Shown here in pieces: positions 48,816-61,085 of a stretch of DNA of 64,000 nucleotides. This stretch comes from Volvariella volvacea V23. Taxonomy: Eukaryota; Basidiomycota; Agaricomycetes; Agaricales; Pluteaceae. Position 1 is the first letter of the stretch, and every line of letters starts with the position of its first letter. The translations under genes were made by a program, and so were the position numbers. The stretch lies in contig KB722770.1 in assembly GCA_000349905.1 (NCBI GenBank), positions 251,998-315,997 on the forward strand. Direction: 5' to 3'. A model generated the notes under the pieces. It was not told where the DNA came from. It saw only the letters and a list, made by a program, of their open reading frames with translations, and ran no database searches.

Positions 48816-51231
48816 GATGATTTTGATAGGGAAAAAGAGAACGAAGGGTAAGAGAAATTAAAGAAAGAACGAAAGCGTTGTAGAGAAGAAAGTAGTGTAG
48901 AGCGTCGAAAACTGAGACCTGCTCAGGGAATTGAAGTAGAAGTGATGTGAAGGTGGGTGAGGAAAACGAAAGCAATGTGCTGGCCTCTTTTAAACCCCAG
49001 CGCAAGCAGTGTGCTCGGATAGTCGTCTATCCTGTCTCCCTGACCTCTGATGCGAAAGGACTCAACAATCAAACAATCAAATGGGTCATGATGCGTTCAT
49101 TCGGGTCCTCTTGCTACGCACAGCATGCGAGTAGCAACGGTTCTTGAATCATTGATTTGGTGGTAAACACGATGAAGGCAACCAAATGATCCGTAAAGGC
49201 TATGTTTGTGCCTGTTTTCCAGATCCCAAAAGACCCTGAGGGTGATCATTGCCTAGTTCAGCGCCTAGTATGTAGTCATGTCCAATATCTTATTCTAGTC
49301 CCATTGATTCGCAGCGTACGCTTAGCAAATCCTGAAGTGTGGAACTCTTCGACAGGTTTCAAGTGATGGTGTTGTCAATCGACGAGAAGGCATGACTGTG
49401 GCATCAATAGGGGCTTTGTGTACTGCCGTACAGTCCGTCTTACCTCCAGTGAGATCTCAAATATCGACCCAAACTCGTACGCGTTGTTTTGCCCCTCATG
49501 GTGGCGACTCGGCGGTACTACGACGGTGCGGGAGTGCACTCCTCATCCCCCAGCTATGACCCCAAGGCAGCCAAGACACAGCTAGGTAGATATCTTATAA
49601 CGTGTGCATGATGACAGACCGAGAAAAAGAGAAAGAGAAAGAGAAACAGGAAAAGCTGGGAATAAGGACAAGAACTTTAGCAGCCAGGACGTAAACGCCA
49701 AATTAACTAAAAGGGGTGCGTCTAAGTTTCTGGGCGCTAATCATATTTATCAATCGTCCTTGTTCATAGCCCAAGCTTTTGCTAGTAGTCAATTTCATCT
49801 CGTGGCTCGCATTGCGTATAGCCTCACAATCTTACCAGCATCTCATTCCTCATCCTTGGAGATGTCTCTTCTCTACCCTCCTCCTGTCTAAAAGTCAAAA
49901 GCACTCGCATTCCCCTCAGCCCTCGCCATCAGCCTCCTTTTTCAAATTGTCATTTTCAGCGGCATCGAGGGCCCATGTCAATAGAATTTTCCGCTACAAC
50001 GTATCTAAATGGCTTTACCGCCCTACTTGAATACACCTCAATGTTCTCAGCTGCCTTGGTTCGTCTGATCCTACTTCATTCCACAAACAACTTGTCTGAT
50101 ACGGCTGCGAACCCGGTAATAACAAGTTGAACATGCGCCTTGGATCTGCTACCGAACGGTGATTCACTCCTAGGCGAGGGACTTGAAGGCACTCCGACTC
50201 GCGTTCACTATGTGGGTGCTATCTGAGTTTAGGAAACTAGGCTGCTAGGCGGTGTCGTGATCGTCGGGACAAGCCTGCTGGTCTCGATACGAGACGGGAG
50301 GTAGGGTCGAGTTGTGTACGATAGTATTTGCTTAACTGAATTTTCATATATTAATTCCCGTCAGAATCATTTGATTTCAAGCTATGGCCGTGCATTCTGT
50401 GCATGAGCATTTTTAGTGTTCATAGATTTCGGGCTGCCTGCACTGGCAAATACCAAGTAACATCGACACGAGACGTGCAGCTTGCAATCACGCTCAGAAC
50501 CACTTTCATTACACAAAAGGTCCTATAACTGTAGTCATTCAACAACTCAAGAGAAATCAGAAACTAAACCCAGTAAAGAAAAGACCATGTCCAGAGTCTG
50601 AAAGGACTCGGACGTAATCAAGTGGCCAAGCACCAGCGCAGTAAGTAAACTCATACTTAAAAAGAGCAACTTGAACTTGACAGTGGTGACAGCTATGTAA
50701 CAATCCATAATGCATTGCATTTGAGCGCTAACAACTTCTCGATCAGTGTGTACGTGTATGCAAGTCAATAGTATGAGCGTGCGAGGTGTTGTTCTAGGTA
50801 CCGGTATGGTGTGTACGCATCAGGGGCAGGGGTAGTGGCAGAATATGTAGAAGCAGAACGAAGGGTCAGGTACCGACGTGCCGATATGGGGGAGGGGTGG
50901 GAAGGGATACATGTATTATTATATGCAATGATGCAATTGGACGTGCGGGGTAGGTAGTTGGAATTGTTCTCCATGTAGTCAGGATACAGGATAGAAGAGA
51001 CCAAGGAACATAAGTGAGAGAGGCATTGTGAGGCGGGAAGGGGAGGACAGGGTAGGGTATATAATATACAAGATTTTGCAGCGAGCAGCAAGGAAACAAA
51101 TATGCAAAGCAGGAGAACGGGCAGAATGGCATCGCATATGCACGACTTACCTCTACCATTTAAATGACCACAAGTGAGCCCACATGCATAGGCTCCATCT
51201 GAGAGCATCCTTGTCGAACCATCTAAGGTAC
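48816..51231. other. 2.4 kb gene-free stretch
   Basis: No coding exon supported on either strand. It contains a purine-rich GAAAGAGAAAGAGA tract near 49620-49645. The right end lies downstream of the EAF stop and the left end upstream of the secreted protein start, so regulatory sequence is possible but not identified. Confidence 0.45.
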
Positions 51232-52974
51232 TCAATATTCTTCATCGCTGCTCTCTTCACTCGACGAGTCCGAATCCGAATCGTCACTATCATCCGCCGC
51301 ACCTACACCCGCACCCGCCAAATCTCTCATCGGTATAGGCTTCCGGCTTGGTGCGGCAGCAACCGGAGCAGCAGACATCGCACCCTCCAAAAAGTCTTCG
51401 TCCTCTTCCTCATCCGAGCGTCCTTCGCTTTGTTCGAACGCGTCATCCAAAAAGTTTCCATCCTCTCCATCTCCATCTCCGTATCCGTCTCCAAATATAT
51501 CGCCATCTTCTTCTTCCTCTTCCATTCTGATCTGTCCTACAACTTGCGACTCAACAGGGACAGGGTCCCATTCTACATCTGACTCGTCGTCGACGCTTAC
51601 GGCTTGTGCTGCTGTTGGTGGTGGCGGTTGCGCAGGAGGCACTGGCGGGATGGCCTTAGCCGGCATAGTCGGTGCAGGCGGTAACATGAATGCTCCGGAT
51701 CCGGGTAGAGCGAGCCCTCCAGCTGTCGGCGAAGCAGGAGCGACCTTCGATACTTCTCTCGTCGTCCACGTCGTCGGCTTTCCAAACTCCAACACTTCCT
51801 CTTCAACTTCATTAGGCCCTAGCTGAGCTGGCGGCTGTTCAATCTTCTGTTTCTTGGTCTTGGGTTGCAAGGTTTTCGCTTGTGGCGCAGTCGACGTCGT
51901 GGGCGTAGGTGCCTCTGGTCTCCTCTTTGCGGGTATCTGGGATGCGGGTTGTGGGGCTGTGGGTATATTCTTGGCTGGGCGTTGCTTAGCTTTTGACGCT
52001 TGGACAGGTGCGGGCTGTGGCGGTTGTGGCGGCGGCACCGGTAATGCTGGCACTGTTATGGGTATCATTTCTTCGTCTTCATCCTCCTCCTCTTCTTCCT
52101 TTCGAGGTATATCTTCGATGTCATTATCTTCTTCGGTTTCCTTGAGTAGTTCTTTCTCCAGTTCATCTGCTATGTCAATTGCATGCTTGCTATCTCTTGA
52201 TATTGGGGGTCGCGAGGGAGCCGGTAGTGCAGGGGTTGATGTGGGAACATGGGCTGAGGTAACGAGTGAGCTGTGGCATCCAAGGCCAAAGAAGGATGAC
52301 TCACGATTCGTCTGTTGTACCTTCTTCCGCTCGTGCTGTAGCGTTATGAGCGAATCCAATTTCTCTAGTATACACGTCTGGCGTAGCAAATTCCACCTTC
52401 AGTAATCCGGACGGGCCGTACGAAATAGCCGAAGAAGCGAGCAGGGTGAAGGGGACATGGAGAAACTTAGCGGCGTAACAGAACACAACATACCCCGGTT
52501 TCTTCATCATAGATCAGGACGCATTCGTATTCCTTGGCTTGGACTAAGCTCCCGGAGAAAGGATGGATTTCTCCCGGCTGCAAAGAGTGTCATGAGACCT
52601 TGCACCACGCACACGCAAGGGTGTGGCATGAGGCAACTCACCTGCGTTGAGCTATATTCTACCTGCACTGAGGTCGACTCCTGGCCTTGCTTCACATGCA
52701 AGGTCCCCGGCTTGCTCGTATCGATTGATGGTGGCTTGAGGTTGTCTGAAGTCGAACAAAGAGACGAAGCGCATCAGCAAGACCGCTTCCCCATCGCAGA
52801 AGCAGATGCGTAAGCCAGCGATGACATACACTTGAAGGCGTAGAAATCACGGTCAAACTTGCTCTTGGCGGGATTCCCGGAACGAGCATTGAGGGATTTG
52901 GTGAGCGAGGTTCCAATCTGGACGGGGCATTTGCCTCTGAAGGGCATCCAGGAGGACGAGGAGGCGGTCGCCAT
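51232..52974 (-). CDS. EAF-family RNA polymerase II elongation factor (ELL-associated)
   Basis: EAF proteins bind ELL and stimulate Pol II elongation. Five exons fit: 52974-52830, 52745-52642, 52577-52494, 52377-52305, 52253-51232 (475 residues). The N-terminal EAF domain is clear: the start MATASSSSWMPFRGKCPVQI, FDRDFYAFKYNLKPPSIDTS, KPGTLHVKQGQESTSVQVEY, AKEYECVLIYDEETG, and CILEKLDSLITLQHERKKVQ. The rest is Pro/Ala-rich with acidic runs (EEEEEDEDEE, DDSDDSDSDSSSEESSDEEY at the C-terminus), as in other EAFs, which carry transactivation-type tails. Intron 4 is only 51 nt. No ELL gene is visible in the window. Confidence 0.85.
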
Positions 52975-53431
52975 GGGTGTTGGTGGTTGGGGGAGGAGGA
53001 GAGCAAGCTTTGAAGCCAGGCCAGCCTCCAAAAGAACAACAATTTCGATCGGCGTTAATTGCTTCCACGCTGCTAATGCTGACCTAAGCAATACGTAACC
53101 CGATCAAGTGCCTGTACTCCAGACTCCAATTTCACACCGCCGGCCAGCGAAGGGGAAGAATAATAACTGCATTTATTGTATTTAGTGGCAGTATTTTAGT
53201 GGCTGCAGTCCATCTGTTGTCTCTCTTAGTGCTACGGTGGCAATCATAGGGTGCTATTGTAATGTGGCTAAAGGGTATAATTATACAACGAAAGGAGAAC
53301 AAAACTTCCGATGTCAGAGGAGAGCTGTCCGATTCCAATGGGGAAACAACACGCAGAATGGAAAAAGAAGTGGCAAAACAAGCTCTAGATCCCAAAAAGG
53401 CCCAAACCCAGAAACCCAAGCGTACTCGTGT
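52975..53431. promoter_or_regulatory. EAF upstream spacer
   Basis: 457 bp between the EAF start and the stop of the next minus-strand gene. No exon is supported; expected to hold the EAF promoter. Confidence 0.4.
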
Positions 53432-56400
53432 TCAATTAACGTAACGGAACCTCAACTCAGCCATCTCGTTCTTGATGTCCTTCAACTCCAGATTTCTCGA
53501 AAACCCACTCGCCAATCTCGCTCCAACGAGCTCGTCAGCTTGGAATGCCGCTAGCCAGGAGTAAATCTCAAAGTTCCTTCTCGGCACCGAAAGCGGGAGT
53601 TTTGGCACACATAGCCCTGCTGTGACGCCGAGAAGGAGGACGGCTGCGAGGGCAGCGACCATTTCGATGTTCCGGATAGACGCTGTGGATAAGACATCAT
53701 CGGGATAAGAACGTGCAACCGTCTTCCCCGTCCCTGCAAAGTAAGGCAGCATGTTGCTGGCATCTGCAAGTCCACGCGATTGGGCAAATGCTGAAGGGGA
53801 TAGTTCTGTGTACCCCCTCGGTCCTGAACCGCCCGTGTATGAAATGATCTATAGAAGGCAACGAGTCATTCGTCAGTTATACCTGTAACGTCAGCACAGA
53901 GGTTGAAAATGTACGCTTACAGTCGGATTTGGCACGTAGAACGCATCCCTGCCGTTATCCTGTCACAAAAAAGGATGTTAGAACTGATGGGACGTATGAA
54001 TGATGACAAGCTGCCAAACCTTGATCATCTGGTTGATACTATTAGTGCGAGCAGCGATGTAGCTGAAAAAGGAGTCCCCATTAAATCAACATTCCCGTAA
54101 AACGTCAAACTGATCGGTGACTTACACCTCCCGCAGATTCGTAGAATTCAACATTCGTCTAGCATCCGGATCTCTAACCCTCTCTCCAAGCATCCGCTCC
54201 CTCACATTTTCGGAATTGTGATCCACAGTCATGTTCCCCTTGTCCATAATCCGAAGCGTGTTGGGCATTCCGACCGTTGTATTGTAAGTTTCGAGAACCC
54301 AAGGTTCGAATAGCTCCAGGCAGACAGCGCCATCATAACCAATATGCGTCGCTGTTCCATTTTCATCTGGCACACTAGCGTCGCTTAGCGTGAGGAACTG
54401 GCCTTGCGGGGTATACGACGTATTGACTCGTATGATGACGCTCTCGACTGACATCCACCCGAACCCTTCTTCACCTATTCAAATCCGCCATCAAGGGGTT
54501 AGTGTCTCATTACTACTCGGCGGTGTGTGCCTTTACATACCCATGGTCAGCGGCATGCTCTTGAAGCTGTGTCCCACACCATTGTCATACCACGCCCCTG
54601 AACACAACCACAAATCAAATCAGTTTCGTCCAAGCGGGAGCCATCAAAGACTCCATCCAGGACTTGCTTACCGCTCGTGGCTATAGGCCCAAGGTCTATC
54701 TCCGGGGGCAGCTCTGTCTCACCAGGGCCCAGCACCAGCTCCGGCGTCAAGGGCTTCTCCAACGCCTCTGGGAATGGCAGTTCGAATTCATCAAACAAAC
54801 CACGGAGCGTATCCCTCGGAACAAACATGTACGTGAAGTTCCCCGGCGTAGAGCGCTTCAGGCTGTTCCGTTGGCAAAGCGAGTCAGTTGCGGATTAGCA
54901 ATTCAAGTACCAACAATGGGCCAGGGCTCACATGTTCATCGGGTCCGTCAATTTCGCGCATCGAACTCGCAGCCCCCAACGGGGATATCTACAAAACACC
55001 CCCATTTAACATGATACACCCAAAACGGAACTGAAGCGAAATGAGGAAGTAGACAAACGCTCACCTCAACATGACACCAGGCTCCATAGCGGTCCTATCA
55101 TTGATATTAATCCTGGCCGGCACAACCTGATCGTCCACGTCGATCGAAGCGTCGGTCGTCCTCGTATCGAACGTTCCGAATCCGCTGCCGTTGGGCATCA
55201 GTTGGGACATGATAGTTTCGGAGAAGTAAACGGTGTCGTTCTCCCATTGGAGGGAGACAACGGGGGGTAAGCCGCCGTGTGTGGAGAATGGCGCCATCGT
55301 CCATGTTAGCGCAAAGTTCTGTCGATAGAGAAGTGGTTAGTGAGCTGCAGATACGCATAGATACAACAGTACTTACATCGAAGTCGGGTGCAAGGCTTTT
55401 TGCCATCTCGATATCCGTTTCCGATGAGTCGCCCATTATGACAGTCTCGTAATACCTTTCGCGTTGATTCTGGGAATAACATTGAGCGGTATAGCAAAAA
55501 GGTGAAAAACGTTGGTAACTCACAGCGATAGTCGCATCGATATCAACCAGTCGACCGAAAATGAAAGGCAGAGCAGAAGCAATTCCGCATAGCAGTAGGA
55601 AAAACAGAATGAACAACGCCCATGGGCGTTTGCTGTTTTGCAATTCGAAACGTTAGAGACCTCTTTTGAAGGGAGGAAAGGGTGTGGGCTTACTCATATT
55701 CTCCTCGACTCCTCCTCGATGTTCCAGGGTACATTTGTCGGTCCCATAAGAGCTTTAAACCGCTATAGGGGCTGTATGGATCTCCAGACGTGGCTGCGAG
55801 ATCTTTTAGTCGGATACCTGGAGCGTCGTGCACTCGTGATTGGTGAATAATCGTTGCCCAGGCTGATTACACCAAATAAAGCAATGAGCACTCCATATCG
55901 ACCTCACGAAAGAGAGGGAAAAAAAAAGGAAACCAAGCGCTAAAACCTTGAAGAGAAACAAACTCACTCGAAGCTTCTAAATAACTCTTCCCCAACCTCA
56001 ACAAACTCATTCCAAGACTGACACCCGCCAAGCCACATCCCAAACTGACAATAAACCTCGTCCAGAACAAACTCCTGTCCCTCGCCACAATAGTGAACAA
56101 TAAAATTACAGGATAACTGACTAGACATAGTATCACATGGATTATAATAGGCCACCAGTGGGGCGGCTCGAAACTCTGGCTGAAGGGGTGCTGTTTAGGC
56201 TTAGACGGGCGCGGGAAAATGGCATGGGAGGACTTGAGCTCCTCAGGGTCAATGTCGTTGCTCAGCGGGATCGGTATCTCCTGATACTGTGACTGCGAAT
56301 CGGAGCGGGGATGTCGGGGATTCAAGTTGCCGTATGTTTGGGGAGGGGTGGAGAATGTGACCTGTCGTTGGGGATTGGGCTGGGGAGGATAAGTTGGGTT

Positions 56401-57165
56401 TGCGTACGTGGACGAACGAGCACCGGGACCGAGGAAGGGAGTGGAGGATGTGGGCGTCGCGGCGGAGGCAGAGTAGGCTGTGCTTTGACCGCCGAAAGAG
56501 GCATGGCTGGTTGATGTACCCAGTGCCAACGACGTCGGCCGACTTTGTCTGTTTTCTTGTCGCTGTTGCGGTTGTTGTTGAGGTGGCTGCAGCTGTTGGG
56601 GTTGTGGTTCCTGGCTGATTGACCTCTGGTGGGATGCCGTCTCCCGCCCGGTGTTCGCTCCCGAACCTGGGGCTTGAGGCACAGCCTGAACTGTCTGAGG
56701 TGGCTGCACTGGGCTCGGTGGTACCCCGACAACACTCAATCTGGTGCCACTCCGAGGTTGACGAGGTCCAGCCACAGCTGATAAGCTTCTCGATGGCCCG
56801 CCGGCACTAGCACCACTTGCAGCAGCGGCAGCCTGAGAATTCGATGCCAGGACTGACGGCTGCCTAGCATTTTGACTTTGATTCTGGCCTTGTTGGGTCG
56901 AAGCCGGGTTTATCTCGCTGTAAGGATCAAACGAGGAAGAATAGCGGAGCTGCTGGAAGGGGGGCGAAGATGTTCCGATAGGAGTTGTAGGTGATTGAAA
57001 TAGCACTTCATTGTTATTGTTAGATCGGGCGGGATCATAGGGATTTGTGATGGAATTGGAGGGGTAATCGGCAGAAGGACGTGGGGGAGAATTTGTGTTT
57101 GGAAGTGTCGTGCCCGCCCGCGAAGCGGGTGTTAAAAACGGAGGATGTCGCGTCGGGTTGGACAT
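53432..57165 (-). CDS. Four-TM membrane protein with a long disordered N-terminus
   Basis: Family not recognised. Twelve exons fit and give 991 residues: 57165-55968, 55862-55694, 55632-55524, 55469-55377, 55318-55065, 54988-54932, 54862-54672, 54597-54541, 54474-54126, 54062-54020, 53959-53921, 53848-53432. Residues 1-330 are Pro/Ser/Gln-rich and low complexity. Helices: WWPIIIHVILCLVSYPVILL, FIVSLGCGLAGVSLGMSLL, WALFILFFLLLCGIASALPF and MVAALAAVLLLGVTAGLCV. Between helices 3 and 4 lies a domain of about 450 residues with many NxS/T sites (NDT, NGS, NTT, NMT, NST) that should be luminal or extracellular. A short tail, SWLAAFQADELVGARLASGF, follows helix 4. Such architecture occurs in Agaricomycetes as uncharacterised proteins. 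I chose the 57165 start because the splice phases join the low-complexity exon to the TM exons without a break. Confidence 0.7.
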
Positions 57166-57850
57166 TTATTTAGCCGTCGTTCGCTTGGCGGCCTTGCAGG
57201 AGTGTTGAAAGTAGTGGGCTTTCAGCGACTTGGATGGACGACGAGACGAGAACACACAGGATAAAAGACAAGAGGGTCTCAAAAGGCACCCACCGTTTTG
57301 AGAAGGGGTTGAGGGGTAAAGGGCGCTGAATCGGTCTTCATTAACTTCCGGATATAAGGGGATATTCCAGGGTCGCCCATTCCCGTCTGAGCCTACTTGC
57401 TGCAATGGTGATCAACACGCCACAAGACTCATAAGGCTGTGGAAGGTATGCACATGCCTGTGCTCGTTTCCGCTTGTGCCACACAGGGGTCCATGAGGAG
57501 CCCAGTGGTATGGACATGATGACAAGATGATGCTCAGGCCCATGACAATCATCAGATCAGGATGGCATCCATTCTTTGAGGGCCACCAAGATAAATAGAT
57601 GGTCGATATCCAGGTGATAAGTGGATCAAATGCTGTGACATTGGTGTATAATGTTAGACAAGTGGGCGTAAGGTCTGCGGAGTGTGTATGAGATGTAATA
57701 CGTGCACAAGCCGGTGATTGGAAGGGATTTCCCGCTCGAGGGTACACTCAAAAAGCTATAAAAAGAAACATGGACACTTAACTCTCAACTCGAGATCGCA
57801 GCAGCATAAGAACTCTCGACAAAAGAGCACTTCACAACACGTTACGCTGG
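57166..57850. promoter_or_regulatory. Spacer upstream of the four-TM gene, downstream of KRR1
   Basis: 685 bp without a supported exon. A stretch near 57300-57405 reads GRPWNIPLYPEVNEDRF on the minus strand and ends at a GTGGGT donor-like site. It could be a 5' UTR exon or an alternative first exon of the four-TM gene, but no acceptor fits it to the known start. Confidence 0.35.
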
Positions 57851-59523
<1,673 letters not shown>

Positions 59524-59672
59524 GAGGAGGAAGGGTGTGGGAGCAAAGAAAAGTCGATCAAATTGTTTGAGCCCTGAGTCTATTTGTTCTCTGCTTCCGC
59601 CACCTCCACACTCCCCGCCGACCTCGTTTCCCGCTTTTCTCTCCTTCAACGTCCTCAATCTCTACATTACAC
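59524..59672. promoter_or_regulatory. 149-bp divergent promoter, KRR1 / NCBP3-like
   Basis: The start codons of two divergent genes are 149 bp apart, so they must share a compact promoter. No binding motif can be named with confidence. Confidence 0.55.
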
Positions 59673-61085
59673 ATGGACAATGCACCAGACGGTGTTACTG
59701 TGGATACCCTTTCATACGACGACACTGTACCATATGAAGAACAACTACCACCACCTGGCGAAGAAACATTGCTAGACCAATCTAACTCCCTAGCAAGTCG
59801 CATAGGGAGTACAAAAGTTTATTTGCTCTCCGAAACCTCTATTTCGTCACGTCCCGTCAAGGTGCGCTGATAGCAGTCAAGTGGAGGTGTTATTCCCTGA
59901 TATGAGTGTCATACTGCGTTTTCTGTCCTGCTTTCTTCTGTTGGGTTTTGGGTTTATACTGAAGCGTAAGCACGACGAAGAGAGGGAGGATAAACCAGAT
60001 GTCGAGGATGAGGACGAAGAAATGGATATTGGTATGTACATGAGCACATGCCACCCTCATACGCCAACTTAGCGAAATGCTTAAATTGCCCCTTGTCCCT
60101 CCTTTGCATAGATCCAACACTTCGTTCGAACGCAATTCTTTTACATGGGACGCCGATATCTCATCTCCCGACATCGCGTCTGTTCGCCTACGCAACACAT
60201 TTTGACGCCCACCCACTAGGCCTCGAGTGGATCGACGACAACACATGCATCTTCGTCTTCCAGTCCAGGTCTTCTGCACGGAGTGCCTACCGTGCTCTCT
60301 CCAAGACCTTTGGTGAAGCTCCCGATCCAGAGGAGTTTGTTGTAGCCAAGCCAATTCCAGTGGCGTATTGGCCACCAGAGCTGCGGATTAAGAGCAGCTT
60401 GCTGGATCAGAATGAAGGACTGAAGGGGGTGTTGAAGATGCGTTGGGCCAAGATGGATGATGTGAAGAAGAAAGGTGCTCGCAAGGAGAGCAACTTTTAT
60501 AAGAAACACGGGAATACGGCAGGCAAAGAGACTGTGGAGGGGAGAACAGATCTACCGACCAAGCGAAGACGAAGAGAAGGGGATGATGGGCGTATGGCCA
60601 TCGATGAAGCAGAAGAAAGAGCGAGGCTGGACGAAGATCTGGACAGATTCCTCGCGCAGGAAGACAACATCGACGATGACGCCACTGCATATGCGAATAC
60701 AAATGGCAATGAACCGGAGCAACCAGCATCACCGCCATCCAAAATGAGATCGGACTATATTGCTGCTGATGGGAGGACCATGTTGGAATATCCTCCTGGC
60801 GCAGAACCCTTAACAGACCTAGGCGCAAGGCTGACAGCACCACTCCCCCGCCGGCGGCACGGACGTAATTCCAATTTCGATAGCGTGGGTGAGGGAAGAG
60901 GTGGTGGGAGAGTGCGTGACCGTGATGCGGACAGGCGTAGGGACAGGGAAAGACCGCGTGGTGGACACCGTAATGGGAATGTTGGTGGTCCAGGTGCTGG
61001 GGGAACGAGATATCAGCCAAAGAAGAAGACACAGCAGGAACTTGACGATGAATTGGACGCTTTCTTGAATGAACGGGATTCATGA
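59673..61085 (+). CDS. NCBP3-like RNA-binding protein
   Basis: NCBP3 family proteins act with the nuclear cap-binding complex and the export machinery. Three exons: 59673-59861, 59965-60031, 60112-61085 (409 residues). The core RRM-like block is near residues 86-155: RSNAILLHGTPISHLPTSRL, LEWIDDNTCIFVFQSRSSAR and SAYRALSK; the WIDD-x-C pattern is characteristic of NCBP3. Then PIPVAYWPPELRIKSSLLDQ and a basic/acidic region with Arg-rich and Gly-rich runs (RDRERPRGGHRNG). The C-terminus DDELDAFLNERDS resembles the short UAP56-binding motif at the ends of ALY/REF-type export factors. The acceptor of exon 2 (ACTGAAG) is weak but fits the frame. Identification as NCBP3 is by core motif only. Confidence 0.7.

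Noticed and set aside
49604..49891. 95-codon frame starting in a purine-rich tract
   Set aside because: Starts in simple sequence and has no recognisable content.
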